Of a stretch of 64,000 bases of DNA, positions 8,920 to 17,490 are shown one piece after another. Source of the DNA: Roseiarcus sp963726105 (GTDB taxonomy: Bacteria > Pseudomonadota > Alphaproteobacteria > Rhizobiales > Beijerinckiaceae). The stretch is from assembly GCA_963726105.1 (NCBI GenBank), contig CAVSBJ010000019.1:62001-126000 (forward strand), written 5' to 3'. Position 1 is the stretch's first letter, and each line of letters opens with the position of its first letter. The notes under the pieces are model-generated. The model saw only the letters and a list, made by a program, of their open reading frames with translations, had not been told where the DNA came from and ran no database searches. A program made the translations under genes and the position numbers.

Positions 8920-9180
8920 ATGGCAAAATCGGTAGTCGTCGCCGCTTTCCTGCTTGCGATGGGGGCGGGCTTTGGCGCTTATGGGCAAGACAACGGTCTT
9001 GTGGCTCCAGAGCTCAACAAGCCGACGCCGGGGCGTCTTCTGGATCAGAATTATCTGGCGCCGACCGGCGCAACCGTGCCGCGGCCAGGCGTTCCTCAGG
9101 CGTCGGGGCCGACGCCGCTCGATCGCAAGATTGAGCAAGAAAACAACCAGATCGACAACGGCATCTGCAAGGGCTGCTGA
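8920..9180 (+). CDS. Small exported protein of unknown function, Cys-containing C-terminus
   Basis: 86 residues: a signal peptide (about 1-22, cleavage likely after AYG), then a Pro-rich soluble segment with no recognisable domain, ending in NGICKGC. Two cysteines three residues apart at the very C-terminus could form a disulfide or bind a metal or heme, but the CXXCH heme motif is absent. It stands alone between dapD (divergent) and osmC (convergent). The reading frame, signal peptide and normal codon use support a real gene; I do not recognise the family. Confidence 0.65.
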   Translation: MAKSVVVAAFLLAMGAGFGAYGQDNGLVAPELNKPTPGRLLDQNYLAPTGATVPRPGVPQASGPTPLDRKIEQENNQIDNGICKGC

Positions 9181-9217
9181 CCGGGCCGGCGTGAGCCCAG
9201 AGGCCGGTGAGCCGGCC

Positions 9218-9673
9218 TTATTCCACGGTGACCTCAGTCTTCACCGAATTGGCGATGAAGCAGATCTCATGGGCTTCATGGTGCAGACGATCGAGCGCCT
9301 CGGTGTCGGGCGCGGCGCCAACCCACTCGATTTTCGGCCGAAGCTTCACCCTGGTCACCGCCAGTCGTCCCGGCGCGATTTCGGCGGTCGCGCCCTCTGC
9401 GCGGTCTTCGTAACTCCTGACGGTGAAGCCGGCCATTCGAGCCAGATGCAGGAACGAAAGCATGTGGCAGCTCGAGAGCGACGCCACCAGCATTTCCTCC
9501 GGATCGACCGCGGCCTCGACCGCCCATTTGCCGACCACATGGGGCGAGGCTGACGCAGGAACCGCCGTGCCCCCGTCGAAGCTTATCGTATGCGCGCGAC
9601 TGAAGCGGCCCTTGAGGAAATCCTCACCGCTCTCCTTCGCCGCCCATTTGATCTTTGCGATATGGGTCGCCAT
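9218..9673 (-). CDS. OsmC-family peroxiredoxin-like protein
   Basis: 151 residues. OsmC/Ohr proteins reduce organic hydroperoxides with a pair of cysteines. The family pattern is seen: an N-terminal beta region, DPEEMLVASLSSCHMLSFLHLA with the first Cys, and a second Cys in HEICFIANSVKTEV near the C-terminus. ASPHVVGKW and the DPEEML loop match the OsmC-like subgroup rather than Ohr. Single gene, convergent with the small exported-protein gene. Confidence 0.85.
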   Translation of the reverse strand: MATHIAKIKWAAKESGEDFLKGRFSRAHTISFDGGTAVPASASPHVVGKWAVEAAVDPEEMLVASLSSCHMLSFLHLARMAGFTVRSYEDRAEGATAEIAPGRLAVTRVKLRPKIEWVGAAPDTEALDRLHHEAHEICFIANSVKTEVTVE

Positions 9674-9811
9674 GTTGCCTCATCGCCTGTGTGATGGATC
9701 ACGATCGTATCTGACGGCTGTCCGCTCGGCAGACCCTGGCCGGCAGATTGAAATGGATCAAAAGGGACTGGCCCCGAGTTGATGGCCGTTAACCGCCGAG
9801 GAGATGGACCC

Positions 9812-10189
9812 ATGGGGCGACTGACGGATGCCGATGCGGACGCCTTGCAAAAGGACATGTCGCCGATGCTGACGGACCTCGCCGAGACAATCGGCAAGAA
9901 GGCGAACGCCACGGCGGTTTTCGGATCGCCCATCGTTGATGGGGATCGAACTGTCATTCCCGTGGCGAGCGCCCGCTTCGGTCTGGGCGGAGGCGACGGC
10001 CTGATCGCCAAGGGCGTGGGCGGCGGCATGACGGCCAAGCCCCTGGGCTTTATCGTGATCGACCGGAACGGCGTGCGCTTCCAGAAGACGCCCCAGCCGT
10101 CGATGACCGCGCTGGCTTTTGGCGTGGTTCTGGGCCTGGCGCTGGCGATGCGGCTCTCCCGGCCGCCGAGGCCGAGAGTCGCGCGCTAG
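9812..10189 (+). CDS. GerW/YtfJ-family protein
   Basis: 125 residues. The YtfJ/GerW core is visible: VFGSPIVDGDRTVIPVASARFGLGGG, then a Gly-rich GVGGGMTAKPLGFIVID, followed by a C-terminal hydrophobic segment (ALAFGVVLGLALAM) that could anchor it to the membrane. In Bacillus GerW affects spore germination; in non-sporulating bacteria the role is unknown. Start at ATG 9812 because GAGGAG lies 8 bases upstream; an in-frame ATG at 9779 lacks such a site. Confidence 0.8.
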   Translation: MGRLTDADADALQKDMSPMLTDLAETIGKKANATAVFGSPIVDGDRTVIPVASARFGLGGGDGLIAKGVGGGMTAKPLGFIVIDRNGVRFQKTPQPSMTALAFGVVLGLALAMRLSRPPRPRVAR

Positions 10190-10412
10190 ATCTTCCGTCC
10201 GCTTCGGCGCCGTCGCACCCGCGCCAGCGCGCCCTTTGCGCACATCATGCAAGCGCATTTTGGTCGCCGCGACAGACAATTCGAACTTTTGCGCGCCTCG
10301 CGCATTGCGTATTTTCCGTGCGCCTTCGGGTATTGAATCGCAATAACGTTCTATGCCATGGTCCGCCGCGACACGACGACGGCGAGGAACGCCGGGTCGT
10401 AGGGAGGAAGTT
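10190..10412 (+). promoter_or_regulatory. Leader of the sugar ABC transporter operon
   Basis: About 220 bases between the GerW-like gene and the transporter, with no plausible gene. It ends in the strong ribosome-binding site GGAGGAAG seven bases before ATG 10413. It must hold the operon promoter, but I could not fix a -35/-10 pair with confidence. Confidence 0.4.
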
Positions 10413-11441
10413 ATGGCTGACAAGAAACTCATATCGGAAGATCGTCGCAAGCTGATGAAGGCTGCGGTCGCGGGCGCGGGGGCCGCGGCTTTGTTCGGCG
10501 GATTGGGCGTGAGCCCGTTCATGTCCGCAGCGTTGGCCGAGGCGGCCGGTCGGTCGGAGAAGCCGCTGAAAGCCGCTTTCTCCAACGCCGGATTGCAGGC
10601 GACCTGGTGCGCTCAGGGGAAGGAGGCGGCCGAATATTGGGGCAAGCTGTTCAACGTTGACGTCACCTGGTTCGATGGCCAGCTCGATGCGGTCAAGCAA
10701 CGCGCCGCGATCGACAACATGGCCTCGCAGAAGTGGGATTTCGTCGCCATCCAGGCGTTCGGCATCGGCACCCTGACCGCGCCGGTCAACAAGATGATCG
10801 ACGCCGGCATTCCGGTCATCGACATGGACACGCTGATCGCGCCGCTCGACACGATCAAGGTGCTCTCGTTCCTCGCCCCGGACAACGTGTTCATGGGGGC
10901 GTCGGTGACCCAGGCGTTGGTCGACGCGATCAACGGCGAAGGCAACATCATCATGACCCAGGGCGCGCTCGGCCACACGGGCGCGCAAGGCCGCGCCAAG
11001 GGCTTCCACTCCGTCGTCTCCAAGTATCCGAAGCTCAAGGTTCTCGACGAGCAGCCCGCCGATTGGGACGTGACCAAGGTCGCGCGCATCTGGGAGACGC
11101 TCCTGACCAAATATCCCAAGATCGACGCCGCTTACTTCCACAATGACGACATGGCGCTCGCCGCCTACAAGGTGATGGAGGCTAAGGGCCGCACCGAGAT
11201 CAAGATCGGCGGCTGCGACGCCATGCCGCCGGCGATCAAGGCGGTCCAGGCGGGCCAGATGCTTGCGACCGTCCGCAACCCGTCCTGCCGCATCCATGGC
11301 GGGTCGATCGTCGCGGGCGTGCAGGCCGTGCTTCAAGGCGCGAAGGCTGGCATCCCCAAGAACATCGTCACCGACGGCCCGGTCGTCACCAAGGCCAACG
11401 CCGACGGCATGCTGTGGATGCAGGAGCAGTTCCTGATCTGA
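10413..11441 (+). CDS. Sugar ABC transporter substrate-binding protein (CUT2 type)
   Basis: 342 residues. The N-terminus carries a Tat-like signal (SEDRRKLMKAAVAGAG, Ala-rich h-region to about residue 44), unusual for this family, which is mostly Sec-exported. The mature part is a Peripla_BP_4/RbsB-type fold: DGQLDAVKQRAAIDNM, FVAIQAFG, IPVIDMDT, HNDDMALAAYKVMEA, IGGCDAMPPAIKAVQAGQM. It would deliver a monosaccharide or polyol to the membrane complex encoded next. Start at ATG 10413 because of GGAGGAAG upstream. Substrate unknown; no sugar kinase, isomerase or regulator is adjacent. Confidence 0.88.
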   Translation: MADKKLISEDRRKLMKAAVAGAGAAALFGGLGVSPFMSAALAEAAGRSEKPLKAAFSNAGLQATWCAQGKEAAEYWGKLFNVDVTWFDGQLDAVKQRAAIDNMASQKWDFVAIQAFGIGTLTAPVNKMIDAGIPVIDMDTLIAPLDTIKVLSFLAPDNVFMGASVTQALVDAINGEGNIIMTQGALGHTGAQGRAKGFHSVVSKYPKLKVLDEQPADWDVTKVARIWETLLTKYPKIDAAYFHNDDMALAAYKVMEAKGRTEIKIGGCDAMPPAIKAVQAGQMLATVRNPSCRIHGGSIVAGVQAVLQGAKAGIPKNIVTDGPVVTKANADGMLWMQEQFLI

Positions 11442-11456
11442 GCCTGTCGAAGCCCC

Positions 11457-12947
11457 ATGGCGCTGCTCGAACTGACTGACATTTCGAAGTCGTTTGGCGG
11501 CGTCCAGGCGCTTCGGAATGTCGACTTCACGCTGAACGCCGGCGAGATCCATGGTCTCGCCGGCGAGAACGGCGCTGGCAAAAGCACGATGATGAAGATC
11601 ATCGCCGGCGTCCATACCGCTGATTCGGGAACCATGCGCGTCGATGGAAAGGAAGTGCATTTCCGCTCGACGCGCGATGCGCTCGCCGCCAGCATCGGCA
11701 TGGTGCATCAGGAGCTCAGCGTCGCGCCGGAACTGAGCGTCGCCGAGAACGTTTTTTTCGGCAATCAGCCAGTGAACGGAATGGGAGTCGTCACGTGGCG
11801 GCGGATGGCTGAGCGCGCGGCGGAAGAGCTCAAGAACCTCGGGCTCGACATCAACCCCCGCGCGCGCCTCGGCGATTTCCCGATCGGCGTGCAGCAGCTC
11901 GTCGAGCTTTCCCGCGTCCTGTTCTCCGGCGCGCGCATCATCATTCTCGATGAGCCGACGTCGGCTTTGTCGCCCCCCGAGATCGAACGGCTGTTCAGCG
12001 TCCTCTCGAGGCTGCGCGACGAAGGCCGAAGCATGGTCTTCATCTCGCATTTCCTCGACGACATTCTCAAGATCTCGAACGTGATCACCATCTTCCGTAA
12101 TGGCCGCAAGGTCGAGACGGCCGCGGTCACGCCCAAGATCGACAAGGCCTGGATCATCGAGCGCATGATCGGCTCGGGTCGCGAGGAGCTCGAGGAAAGC
12201 TACCTCGGCGCGATCAAGCTCGACAGCCGCCCCGAGGCGCCGGTCGTGCTGCGGGCCAATGACCTCACGCTCGCGTCTTCCTATCGCAATCTCAAGTTCG
12301 AGGCGCGGGCGGGCGAAGTTCTCGGGATTTACGGGTTCATGGGCTGCGGGCAGCTCGAACTGGCGCGGACCCTGTTCGGCAAGTATCGCCCTGAGAGTGG
12401 GTCGCTCGAGATCGACGGCAAGGTGACGACGCTCAAGAGCACGACCGCGGCAAAGAAGGCAGGCGTCGCCTATGTCGCCGAAAGCCGCCGCACGATGCTG
12501 TTCAGCGACGAGCCCGTGTACAAGAACGTGTCGATCGCGGTCCTCGAGCGGCTGTCCAAGTGGCTGTTGAAGCCGGACCGCGAGCGGGAGATCGCCGAGG
12601 TTCAGGTCAAGAATCTCGACGTCCGCCCGCCCGATGTCGAATGGCGCCTAGGGGGCTTGTCGGGCGGCAACCAGCAGAAGGTCGCGCTGGCCAAGTGGCT
12701 GACCCATCCGCCCCGCATTCTCCTCCTGGCTGAACCGACGCGCGGCATGGATGTGGGCGCCAAAGAGGACGTGGTGCGGATCGTGCGGCATTTGCGCGAT
12801 TCTGGCATTGCCATCGTCGTCTTCTCCACCGAGCCGGAAACCGTGCTTTCGCTCGCCGACCGCGTCCTGGTGATGCGCAAGGGCGAGATCGCGCATGAAT
12901 TCGCCGGCGAAGCGATCAGCAAGGATCAGCTGCTCGCCGCCGCCTGA
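11457..12947 (+). CDS. Sugar ABC transporter ATP-binding protein (RbsA/MglA-like, two NBDs)
   Basis: 496 residues with two ABC domains. NBD1: Walker A GENGAGKS (36-43), a degenerate signature, Walker B IIILDEPTSAL. NBD2: the P-loop is degenerate (GFMGCGQLELARTLFG), which is normal for RbsA-type proteins; signature LSGGNQQKVALAKWL; Walker B reads ILLLAEPTRGMDVGAK, with Ala425 where the family nearly always has Asp before the Glu. It powers import with the neighbouring permease. It begins 15 bases after the binding-protein gene, in one operon. Confidence 0.9.
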   Translation: MALLELTDISKSFGGVQALRNVDFTLNAGEIHGLAGENGAGKSTMMKIIAGVHTADSGTMRVDGKEVHFRSTRDALAASIGMVHQELSVAPELSVAENVFFGNQPVNGMGVVTWRRMAERAAEELKNLGLDINPRARLGDFPIGVQQLVELSRVLFSGARIIILDEPTSALSPPEIERLFSVLSRLRDEGRSMVFISHFLDDILKISNVITIFRNGRKVETAAVTPKIDKAWIIERMIGSGREELEESYLGAIKLDSRPEAPVVLRANDLTLASSYRNLKFEARAGEVLGIYGFMGCGQLELARTLFGKYRPESGSLEIDGKVTTLKSTTAAKKAGVAYVAESRRTMLFSDEPVYKNVSIAVLERLSKWLLKPDREREIAEVQVKNLDVRPPDVEWRLGGLSGGNQQKVALAKWLTHPPRILLLAEPTRGMDVGAKEDVVRIVRHLRDSGIAIVVFSTEPETVLSLADRVLVMRKGEIAHEFAGEAISKDQLLAAA

Positions 12948-12967
12948 CGATAGGAATTAGTCTAAGC

Positions 12968-14005
12968 ATGGATATGCAGAGCGCCGAGGTCGGATCCACA
13001 CGCGCCTTTCGGCTGGGCGATTTCCTGCGCGATCAGTTGCGCAACATCGCGCCCTTCATCACCCTGATCGTGCTCGTCGGGTTCTTCAGCATCGCGAGCC
13101 CGAGTTTCGCCACGCTCGGCAATCTGGAGAATATCCTCCAGCAGGTGTCCATCACCGCGATCATGGCGGTCGGCCTCACCTTTGTCATCCTGACGGCGGA
13201 GATCGACCTTTCCGTCGGCGCGATCGCCAACGCGACCGCGATCGTGCTCACCTTCTTCACCATGCAGCCGGACTACGTGAACATCGCCAATCTGCCGATG
13301 CCCGGCGCACTCGCCATCATTTTCGCGCTTCTGGCGTGCGGCGCGCTTGGCCTCCTCACCGCCTTCGGCGTGACCCGCATCGGCATCCCGTCCTTCATCA
13401 TGACGCTCGCGATGATGCAGATCGGCGCTGGCGTATCGGCGGTTCTGGTGCGCGGGCAGATCGCCTACTCCGTTCCGCCGCTCATTCTGACGCTCGGGTC
13501 CAAGACAATTTTCGGCCTGCCCTGGATCATCATCGTCGCGTCGGCCTTCCTGCTCGTCGCGCATCTGGTGCTGACCTACACGCGCTTCGGCCGTTATGTT
13601 TACATGGTCGGGGGAAACCGTGAGGCGGCGGAATATTCCGGCGTCAATGTCCGCTTCATCATCGGCGCGGTGATGGTGATTTCAGCCGTTTGCTCGGGCT
13701 TCGCCGGCATGATCGGCTGCGCCTATTTCGGCAGCGCCCAGCAGAACGAGTTCGACACCTTCCTGCTCGACGCGATCGCCGCCGTGGTGGTCGGCGGCAC
13801 GAGCCTGTTCGGCGGCCGCGGCGGCATCGGCAACACGATCGTCGGCCTGTTCGTGCTCGGCGTCCTCAACAACGGCCTCGACTATGTCAAGATCGACAGC
13901 TTCCTCAAGATCCTGATCCGCGGCCTGATCCTGCTCATCGCGCTCATCATCAACGTCTATGCCGAGCGCTTGCGCACGGCGCGAAGCGGCGAGCGGTCGA
14001 GCTGA
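12968..14005 (+). CDS. Sugar ABC transporter permease (RbsC-like)
   Basis: 345 residues, 8-10 hydrophobic segments, BPD_transp_2 family. Signature regions: ILTAEIDLSVGAIA early and AAVVVGGTSLFGGRGGIGNTIVGLFVLGVLNNGL late. It forms a homodimeric channel in the inner membrane with the upstream ATPase. Starts 20 bases after the ATPase gene; a short Lys/Arg-poor N-terminal extension precedes the first membrane segment. Last gene of the transporter operon. Confidence 0.9.
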   Translation: MDMQSAEVGSTRAFRLGDFLRDQLRNIAPFITLIVLVGFFSIASPSFATLGNLENILQQVSITAIMAVGLTFVILTAEIDLSVGAIANATAIVLTFFTMQPDYVNIANLPMPGALAIIFALLACGALGLLTAFGVTRIGIPSFIMTLAMMQIGAGVSAVLVRGQIAYSVPPLILTLGSKTIFGLPWIIIVASAFLLVAHLVLTYTRFGRYVYMVGGNREAAEYSGVNVRFIIGAVMVISAVCSGFAGMIGCAYFGSAQQNEFDTFLLDAIAAVVVGGTSLFGGRGGIGNTIVGLFVLGVLNNGLDYVKIDSFLKILIRGLILLIALIINVYAERLRTARSGERSS

Positions 14006-14024
14006 ACGGCCGGCTCAAAGGAAT

Positions 14025-14060
14025 GAGGCCGCCGGCGCCTGGCGTGGCGACGGCGGCCTC
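14025..14060. terminator. GC-rich hairpin between convergent genes
   Basis: GAGGCCGCC (14025-14033) pairs perfectly with GGCGGCCTC (14052-14060) around an 18-base loop region. It sits between the permease and the convergent SMP-30-like gene. There is no clear U-tract on either strand, so it may slow or end transcription from both sides without being a classical intrinsic terminator. Confidence 0.45.
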
Positions 14061-14077
14061 AAGCTCAAATTGCAAGC

Positions 14078-15064
14078 TTATTGTTTCGGCGCAGGGACGG
14101 TCGACGCCTTGAACGGTGGAGGAGCCTTCTTCTCTTTCGCCTCCGGACCGAGGAGATACCTCAAAGGAACGTCGAGCACATAGATCTGATCGCCGACCTG
14201 CGCGAGCGACACCGGCCCGTCGAAGCCGTCCTTTATGGTTTCGATCTTGGCGTTGTCGCCATCAATGGTGACGAGGTCGAGGTCGCCCTTGGTCTCGCCT
14301 TCGACCATTATGAGCTTGTTGGGGCCGAATGCTCGCAGCCCGTCCGAATGGTAGAGGGGGCGGGACGTTTGCAGCTTTGTGATCGTTCCCGCGCTGCCGT
14401 CCGCATTCATCGCGACGCGATAGAGCCCGTCGCCTTCGAAGATATTGGCGTAAATCGAGCCGTCGGCGAGCTGGGCGATGCCGTCCAGTTGCGCCTTGCC
14501 GGGGACGGCCCATCGGGGGTCGCTCGCCCAGACCTCGAATTCCTTCGCGCCCGGCTTGAGCCGCAGAATGTTGCCGGCGAAGGAATCCGTGACGTATGCG
14601 TTCCCATCGCTGGCGGCGACGATGTCGTTGCACAGGGTCGCTTGTCCCGGCGTGGGGATGCTGCCCTTGGCCTCGCCGGTCTTGACGTCGAACAGCTTGA
14701 GCGACGTCGCCGTACCGCCCGGAATCTTGATCCCGGCTGCGGAAAGGTCGTCCGAGCACACATAGAGCGTGTTCGACTTGTCATCCGCCAGAACGCCGAG
14801 CGCCGAAGCCAAGCCGTTCGAGCCGCTCTTGATGAACTCGCTGGCCTGAGCTTCGCCTGGCTTTGCGCGCCAGATCCGGCCGTTGCCAAAGCTGCTGAAG
14901 TAGAGCGTGCCGTCTGAAGACGCGCTCATGCTTTCGGGAAAATCGGTTGCGCCCGGCACGACGACGTCGGCCGCGCGCGCCGCTCCCGCTAGGGCCAGAG
15001 CGATCGCGCAGGAACTGGCCAAAGCCAGCGGCGCGAGAGCCTGCTTGAATCTGGGAAGACCCAT
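14078..15064 (-). CDS. Exported SMP-30/gluconolactonase-like beta-propeller protein
   Basis: 328 residues with a signal peptide (about 1-31, ALALAGAARA). The mature part has repeated beta-propeller blades (GTLYFSSFGNGRIWR, TLCNDIVAASDGNAYVTDSF, DGIAQLADGSIYANIF, LYHSDGLRAFGPN), as in SMP-30/strictosidine-synthase-like hydrolases. A sugar lactonase role would fit the convergent sugar transporter, but this is inference from position. Start at ATG 15064 because GGAGG lies 8 bases upstream; an ATG five codons earlier overlaps that site. Confidence 0.75.
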   Translation of the reverse strand: MGLPRFKQALAPLALASSCAIALALAGAARAADVVVPGATDFPESMSASSDGTLYFSSFGNGRIWRAKPGEAQASEFIKSGSNGLASALGVLADDKSNTLYVCSDDLSAAGIKIPGGTATSLKLFDVKTGEAKGSIPTPGQATLCNDIVAASDGNAYVTDSFAGNILRLKPGAKEFEVWASDPRWAVPGKAQLDGIAQLADGSIYANIFEGDGLYRVAMNADGSAGTITKLQTSRPLYHSDGLRAFGPNKLIMVEGETKGDLDLVTIDGDNAKIETIKDGFDGPVSLAQVGDQIYVLDVPLRYLLGPEAKEKKAPPPFKASTVPAPKQ

Positions 15065-15128
15065 GATCGTTTCCTCCATTGGCTGAATTTTTGGTTTGGA
15101 CCCCTACGTTATAGCTGAAAGGATATAG

Positions 15129-15170
15129 CGAGGTCTACCGCTGGCGGCCCGAGGTCTATCGCTGGCGGCC
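15129..15170. repeat. Two-copy 21-bp tandem repeat
   Basis: CGAGGTCTACCGCTGGCGGCC (15129-15149) is followed directly by a copy with one change (15150-15170). It lies upstream of the SMP-30-like gene and the polysaccharide-export relic. No function is evident. Confidence 0.7.
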
Positions 15171-15274
15171 CAAGTCGCGCATTTTGAGGATTGCGAGGAT
15201 TGCGATGCAGGCGCGCCCCGCGCAGAGGCGCCCAGCCGACCCCATGGGCAGCACGAGATCGAAGGCAGGCAACG

Positions 15275-15562
15275 ATGAGAATGAGGCGTCTGGCGCTCTT
15301 AATAGGCGCTCTGCTTGTCGCGGCGCCGGGCGCTTTGGCCGCGGACAGCGGTGGGCGGATCCTGACGACTTCGGATGTCGTCGCCATCCGCATCGTCGAT
15401 CATCCGGACCTGAACACCACCACGCGCATAGAGCCCGACGGCACGATCAACTTTCCGTACGTCGGTCGCATCAAGGCCGCGGGGCGGACCGAAGACGATC
15501 TCGCGCGCGCCGATCGGGAGGCGGCTGGTCGAATTGAAAATCCTTGCCGGGCCGTGACTTAG
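15275..15562 (+). pseudogene. Truncated polysaccharide export protein (Wza-like)
   Basis: Starts at ATG 15275 with a clear signal peptide (LLIGALLVAAPGALA) and the beginning of a poly-export domain (ILTTSDVVAIRIVDHPDLN, IEPDGTINFPYVGRIKAAG). Around 15510-15520 the family sequence moves to another frame (GRRLVELKILAGP) and then meets a stop near 15557. Full-length proteins have about 190 residues or more, with further SLBB sequence that is not found here. Normally such a protein sits in the outer membrane and exports capsule or exopolysaccharide; here it is a relic, and no capsule genes adjoin it. Confidence 0.75.
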
Positions 15563-15717
15563 GACAGCGCCGGGAGGGCCGCGAAGACGCTTCACTTTGA
15601 CCTAAAGAATCTAACTCCATATAAATTTAGCATTGAAATTGACGCCGCTCGCACCATGTGTACATCCGTTCAGCGCTTGAGCTGAATGAACACAAATAAG
15701 AAAAGACCAGAACCGAA

Positions 15718-15927
15718 ATGCTTTGCTCACACAATACCCATCGCGCCGGCGGGCCCTCGCCGCTTATTGTCAACGACCTCTGCGCCCAGTTGGCGCCGCT
15801 CAATCGCTACGGACTTCCCGGCCTCGGCGCCGTCGTCGCTGAGGGAGCGCGCGCGCTCATCGGCGTATCGCGCAAGGCGGTTGGCGCTGCGCTGACGCGC
15901 TCCGAGTCGCACGAACTCGCGGCGTAA
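15718..15927 (+). CDS. Small hypothetical protein (doubtful)
   Basis: 69 codons from ATG 15718 to TAA 15925-15927. No signal peptide, membrane segment or recognisable domain. The Ala/Gly-rich second half has ordinary codon use, but there is no clear ribosome-binding site. It sits in the roughly 380-base gap between the export-protein relic and homospermidine synthase, of which 15563-15717 is A+T-rich and empty. It may be chance. Confidence 0.25.
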   Translation: MLCSHNTHRAGGPSPLIVNDLCAQLAPLNRYGLPGLGAVVAEGARALIGVSRKAVGAALTRSESHELAA

Positions 15928-15944
15928 GGCTGACGCGCTGCCGT

Positions 15945-17379
15945 CTATCGCACCAGCACATTCTTGAACTGCCAAGGATCGCCCTGGTCGATCTCCTCGG
16001 GGAAAAGGCCAGGGCGACCCGCGAGCGGCGTCCAGTCCGTGTAGACGCCGACGACCGGCCCGAGATAGGGCGTCTGAACCTCGAGGCAGCGCCGGAAATC
16101 CAGTTCGTCCGCCTCGACAATTCCCGCCTTCGGATTCTCGAGCGCCCAGACCATGCCCGCCAAAACTGCCGAAGTGACCTGCATGCCGGTCGCATTCTGA
16201 TAGGGCGCGAGCGCGCGCGTCTCCTCGACCGAGAGCTGCGAGCCGTACCAATAGGCGTTGCGGGCGTGGCCGTAGAGGAGCACGCCAAGTTCGTCGACGC
16301 CGTCAAGAATCTCGGCTTCGCCTAAGATATGGTGCGCGCTCTGGATCTCGCCGGCGCGGCCGAACAGTTCATGCAGGCTCAGCACCGCGTCGTCGCACGG
16401 ATGATAGGCGTAGTGGCAGGTCGGCCGGTACACGGCCGCGCCCCTCTCGTCGCGGACGGTATAGTAGTCGGCAATCGAGATCGAACTCGTTGTGGGTGAC
16501 GAGAAAGCCGAACTGCCCGCGCGCGGTCGGCGTCCATGAGCGCACCCGCGTGTTGGCGCCCGGCTGGTTGATGTAGATCGCCGCGCCGCTGCCGGCCTTG
16601 TGATGGCCCGCATTGTCCGGCGCCCATTTTTCGTGTGTTCCCCAGCCGAGTTCAGCCGGCTGCATGCCTTCCGACAAGAAGCCTTCGATCGACCAGGTGT
16701 TGACGAACACGTTGCGCGGCTTCGGGCTCTTCGCGCGCTGGGTGTCGCGTTCCGCGATATGCACGCCCTTGACGCCGAGGCGCTGGGCGAGCCGCGCCCA
16801 TTCCTCTTTGGTCTTGGGTTCCGGAGCCTTGTCGCCAAGATCGCGCGCCAGATTGACGAGCGCCTGCTTGACGAACCAGGACACCATGCCCGGATTGGCG
16901 CCGCAACACGAGACGGCGGTCGAGCCGCCAGGATTCTTGCGCCGTTCCGCGAGCACCGTTTCGCGCAGCGCATAGTTGGTCCGCGAGTCATTGCCGAGCG
17001 ACTTGTCGTAATAGAAGCCCGGCCACGGCTCGACGACCGTGTCGATATAGAGCGCGCCGATCTCGCGGCAATGGCGCATGAGGTCGAGCGACGAGGTGTC
17101 GACCGACAGGTTAACGCAGAACCCCTGGCCCGAGCCCGCGGTGAGATATTTCGTCAGCACGTCGCGATAATTGTCGCGGGTGAGCCCCTCATGCACGAAG
17201 CGCACGCCCCGCTCGTCCAGGAGCTTCCGGTCGGAATCATCGGGATCGATGACGACGAAGCGGTCGGGATCGAAGTCGAAATGGCGCTCGATCAAAGGCA
17301 GCGTGCCCTTGCCGATCGATCCGAAGCCGATCATCACGACCGGGCCGGTGATACGCGCGTGCCGCGGCCAATGGGTCAT
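15945..17379 (-). CDS. hss: Homospermidine synthase, interrupted by a single-base frameshift
   Basis: Two overlapping frames together make a complete enzyme of about 477 codons, the usual bacterial length. The first (17379 to about 16485) has the NAD-binding start VVMIGFGSIGKGTLP and CCGANPGMVSWF. The second (about 16485 to 15945) has SISIADYYTVRDE, HYAYHPCDDA, ENPKAGIVEADELDF and PYLGPVVGVYTDW. The switch is explained by one extra A on the plus strand at 16484/16485 (T in the coding strand). The enzyme makes homospermidine from putrescine, or putrescine plus spermidine, using NAD+. If the extra base is real, the product loses its last third. Confidence 0.88.
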
Positions 17380-17490
17380 CAGATCTCCTTCAGGGACAAG
17401 CGACGCCGGGCGTCTTCGACGGGGTTAAAGCCATGGCGTTTTCGGCGCGTCAATAGCGCGCCCGCGATGGATTCCGTCGTCAAAGCGTCA

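Noticed and set aside
10245..12050. 601-codon minus-strand open frame
   Set aside because: Antisense to the sugar ABC transporter genes; no domain and no ribosome-binding site.
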